Shown here piece by piece: positions 21,511-21,578 of a stretch of DNA of 21,578 nt; position 1 is the stretch's first letter, and every line of letters begins with the position of its first letter. This stretch comes from Candidatus Eisenbergiella stercorigallinarum. GTDB lineage: Bacteria; Bacillota; Clostridia; Lachnospirales; Lachnospiraceae. A program made the position numbers and the translations under genes. The notes below the pieces were generated by a model that did no database searches, was not told where the DNA came from, and saw nothing but the letters and a program-made list of their open reading frames with translations. The stretch covers positions 1 to 21,578 of the forward strand of contig DWUW01000257.1 of NCBI GenBank assembly GCA_019120525.1, written 5' to 3'.

Positions 21511-21539
21511 TTGCGGTTTCGTGTTTCATGCGGTATGAT
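21511..21539 (+). promoter_or_regulatory. Possible promoter for the gene right of the window
   Basis: TTGCGG (21511-21516), 17-base spacer, TATGAT (21534-21539). The -35 is weak. No reading frame with a ribosome-binding site is seen before the window ends at 21578. Confidence 0.3.
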
Positions 21540-21578
21540 GAAAACACGGTAATAAATTCCTGCACGTAAGGCCGGGCA

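Overview
The window reads as a chromosomal segment of a GC-rich (roughly 55-58% by eye) low-branching Firmicute, most likely a gut Lachnospiraceae. The reasons are strong GGAGG ribosome-binding sites, Firmicutes-type sigma-A promoters, and a set of families typical of that group: a bacterial GPP34/GOLPH3-like protein, DUF4364, TIGR01212 radical SAM, a Hol_Tox-like small toxin, COG4586/4587/3694-type ABC exporters and a GH29 fucosidase. The species assignment is inference. I saw no rRNA, tRNA, CRISPR array, phage module or transposase.

Layout. (1) 1-6019, plus strand: five ABC-transporter genes in a row (cut-off ABC-2 permease, second ABC-2 permease, their ATPase, then two fused permease-ATPase half-exporters that probably pair). 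No cargo peptide or modifying enzyme is visible; the start of the operon lies left of the window. (2) 6020-6400: a compact type I toxin-antitoxin locus, with a 29-residue membrane toxin under its own promoter, a bidirectional hairpin terminator, and a convergent antisense promoter whose RNA would cover the toxin mRNA 3' end. (3) 6431-7798, plus: alpha/beta hydrolase coupled to a DUF3237 protein. (4) 7728-9345, minus: cyclopropane-fatty-acid-synthase-family methyltransferase and a 75-residue unknown protein. (5) 9447-14219: a carbohydrate locus with an unclassified probable (alpha/alpha)6 glycosidase and a GH29 alpha-L-fucosidase on the minus strand, divergent from an AraC regulator. Neither enzyme shows a signal peptide, so they probably act on imported oligosaccharides. 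(6) 14182-15414, minus: GPP34-family gene and a minimal MerR regulator, with a near-consensus promoter and a leader containing a 48-bp duplication and several hairpins. (7) 15495-17333, plus: GNAT acetyltransferase, a hairpin-packed spacer, and an orphan radical SAM protein, followed by rarA (17362-18717). (8) 18714-21420, minus: malic enzyme, TIGR01212 radical SAM protein and DUF4364, a compact operon behind a clear promoter.

The points most worth a second look are the type I toxin-antitoxin pair, the run of architecturally similar but sequence-different hairpins at 15.2-16.3 kb (including a terminator loop that can pair with the sequence just before the radical SAM start), the 48-bp repeat that duplicates a ribosome-binding site, and the unclassified glycosidase beside the fucosidase. 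Functions are from reading protein sequences by eye; no database search was run.
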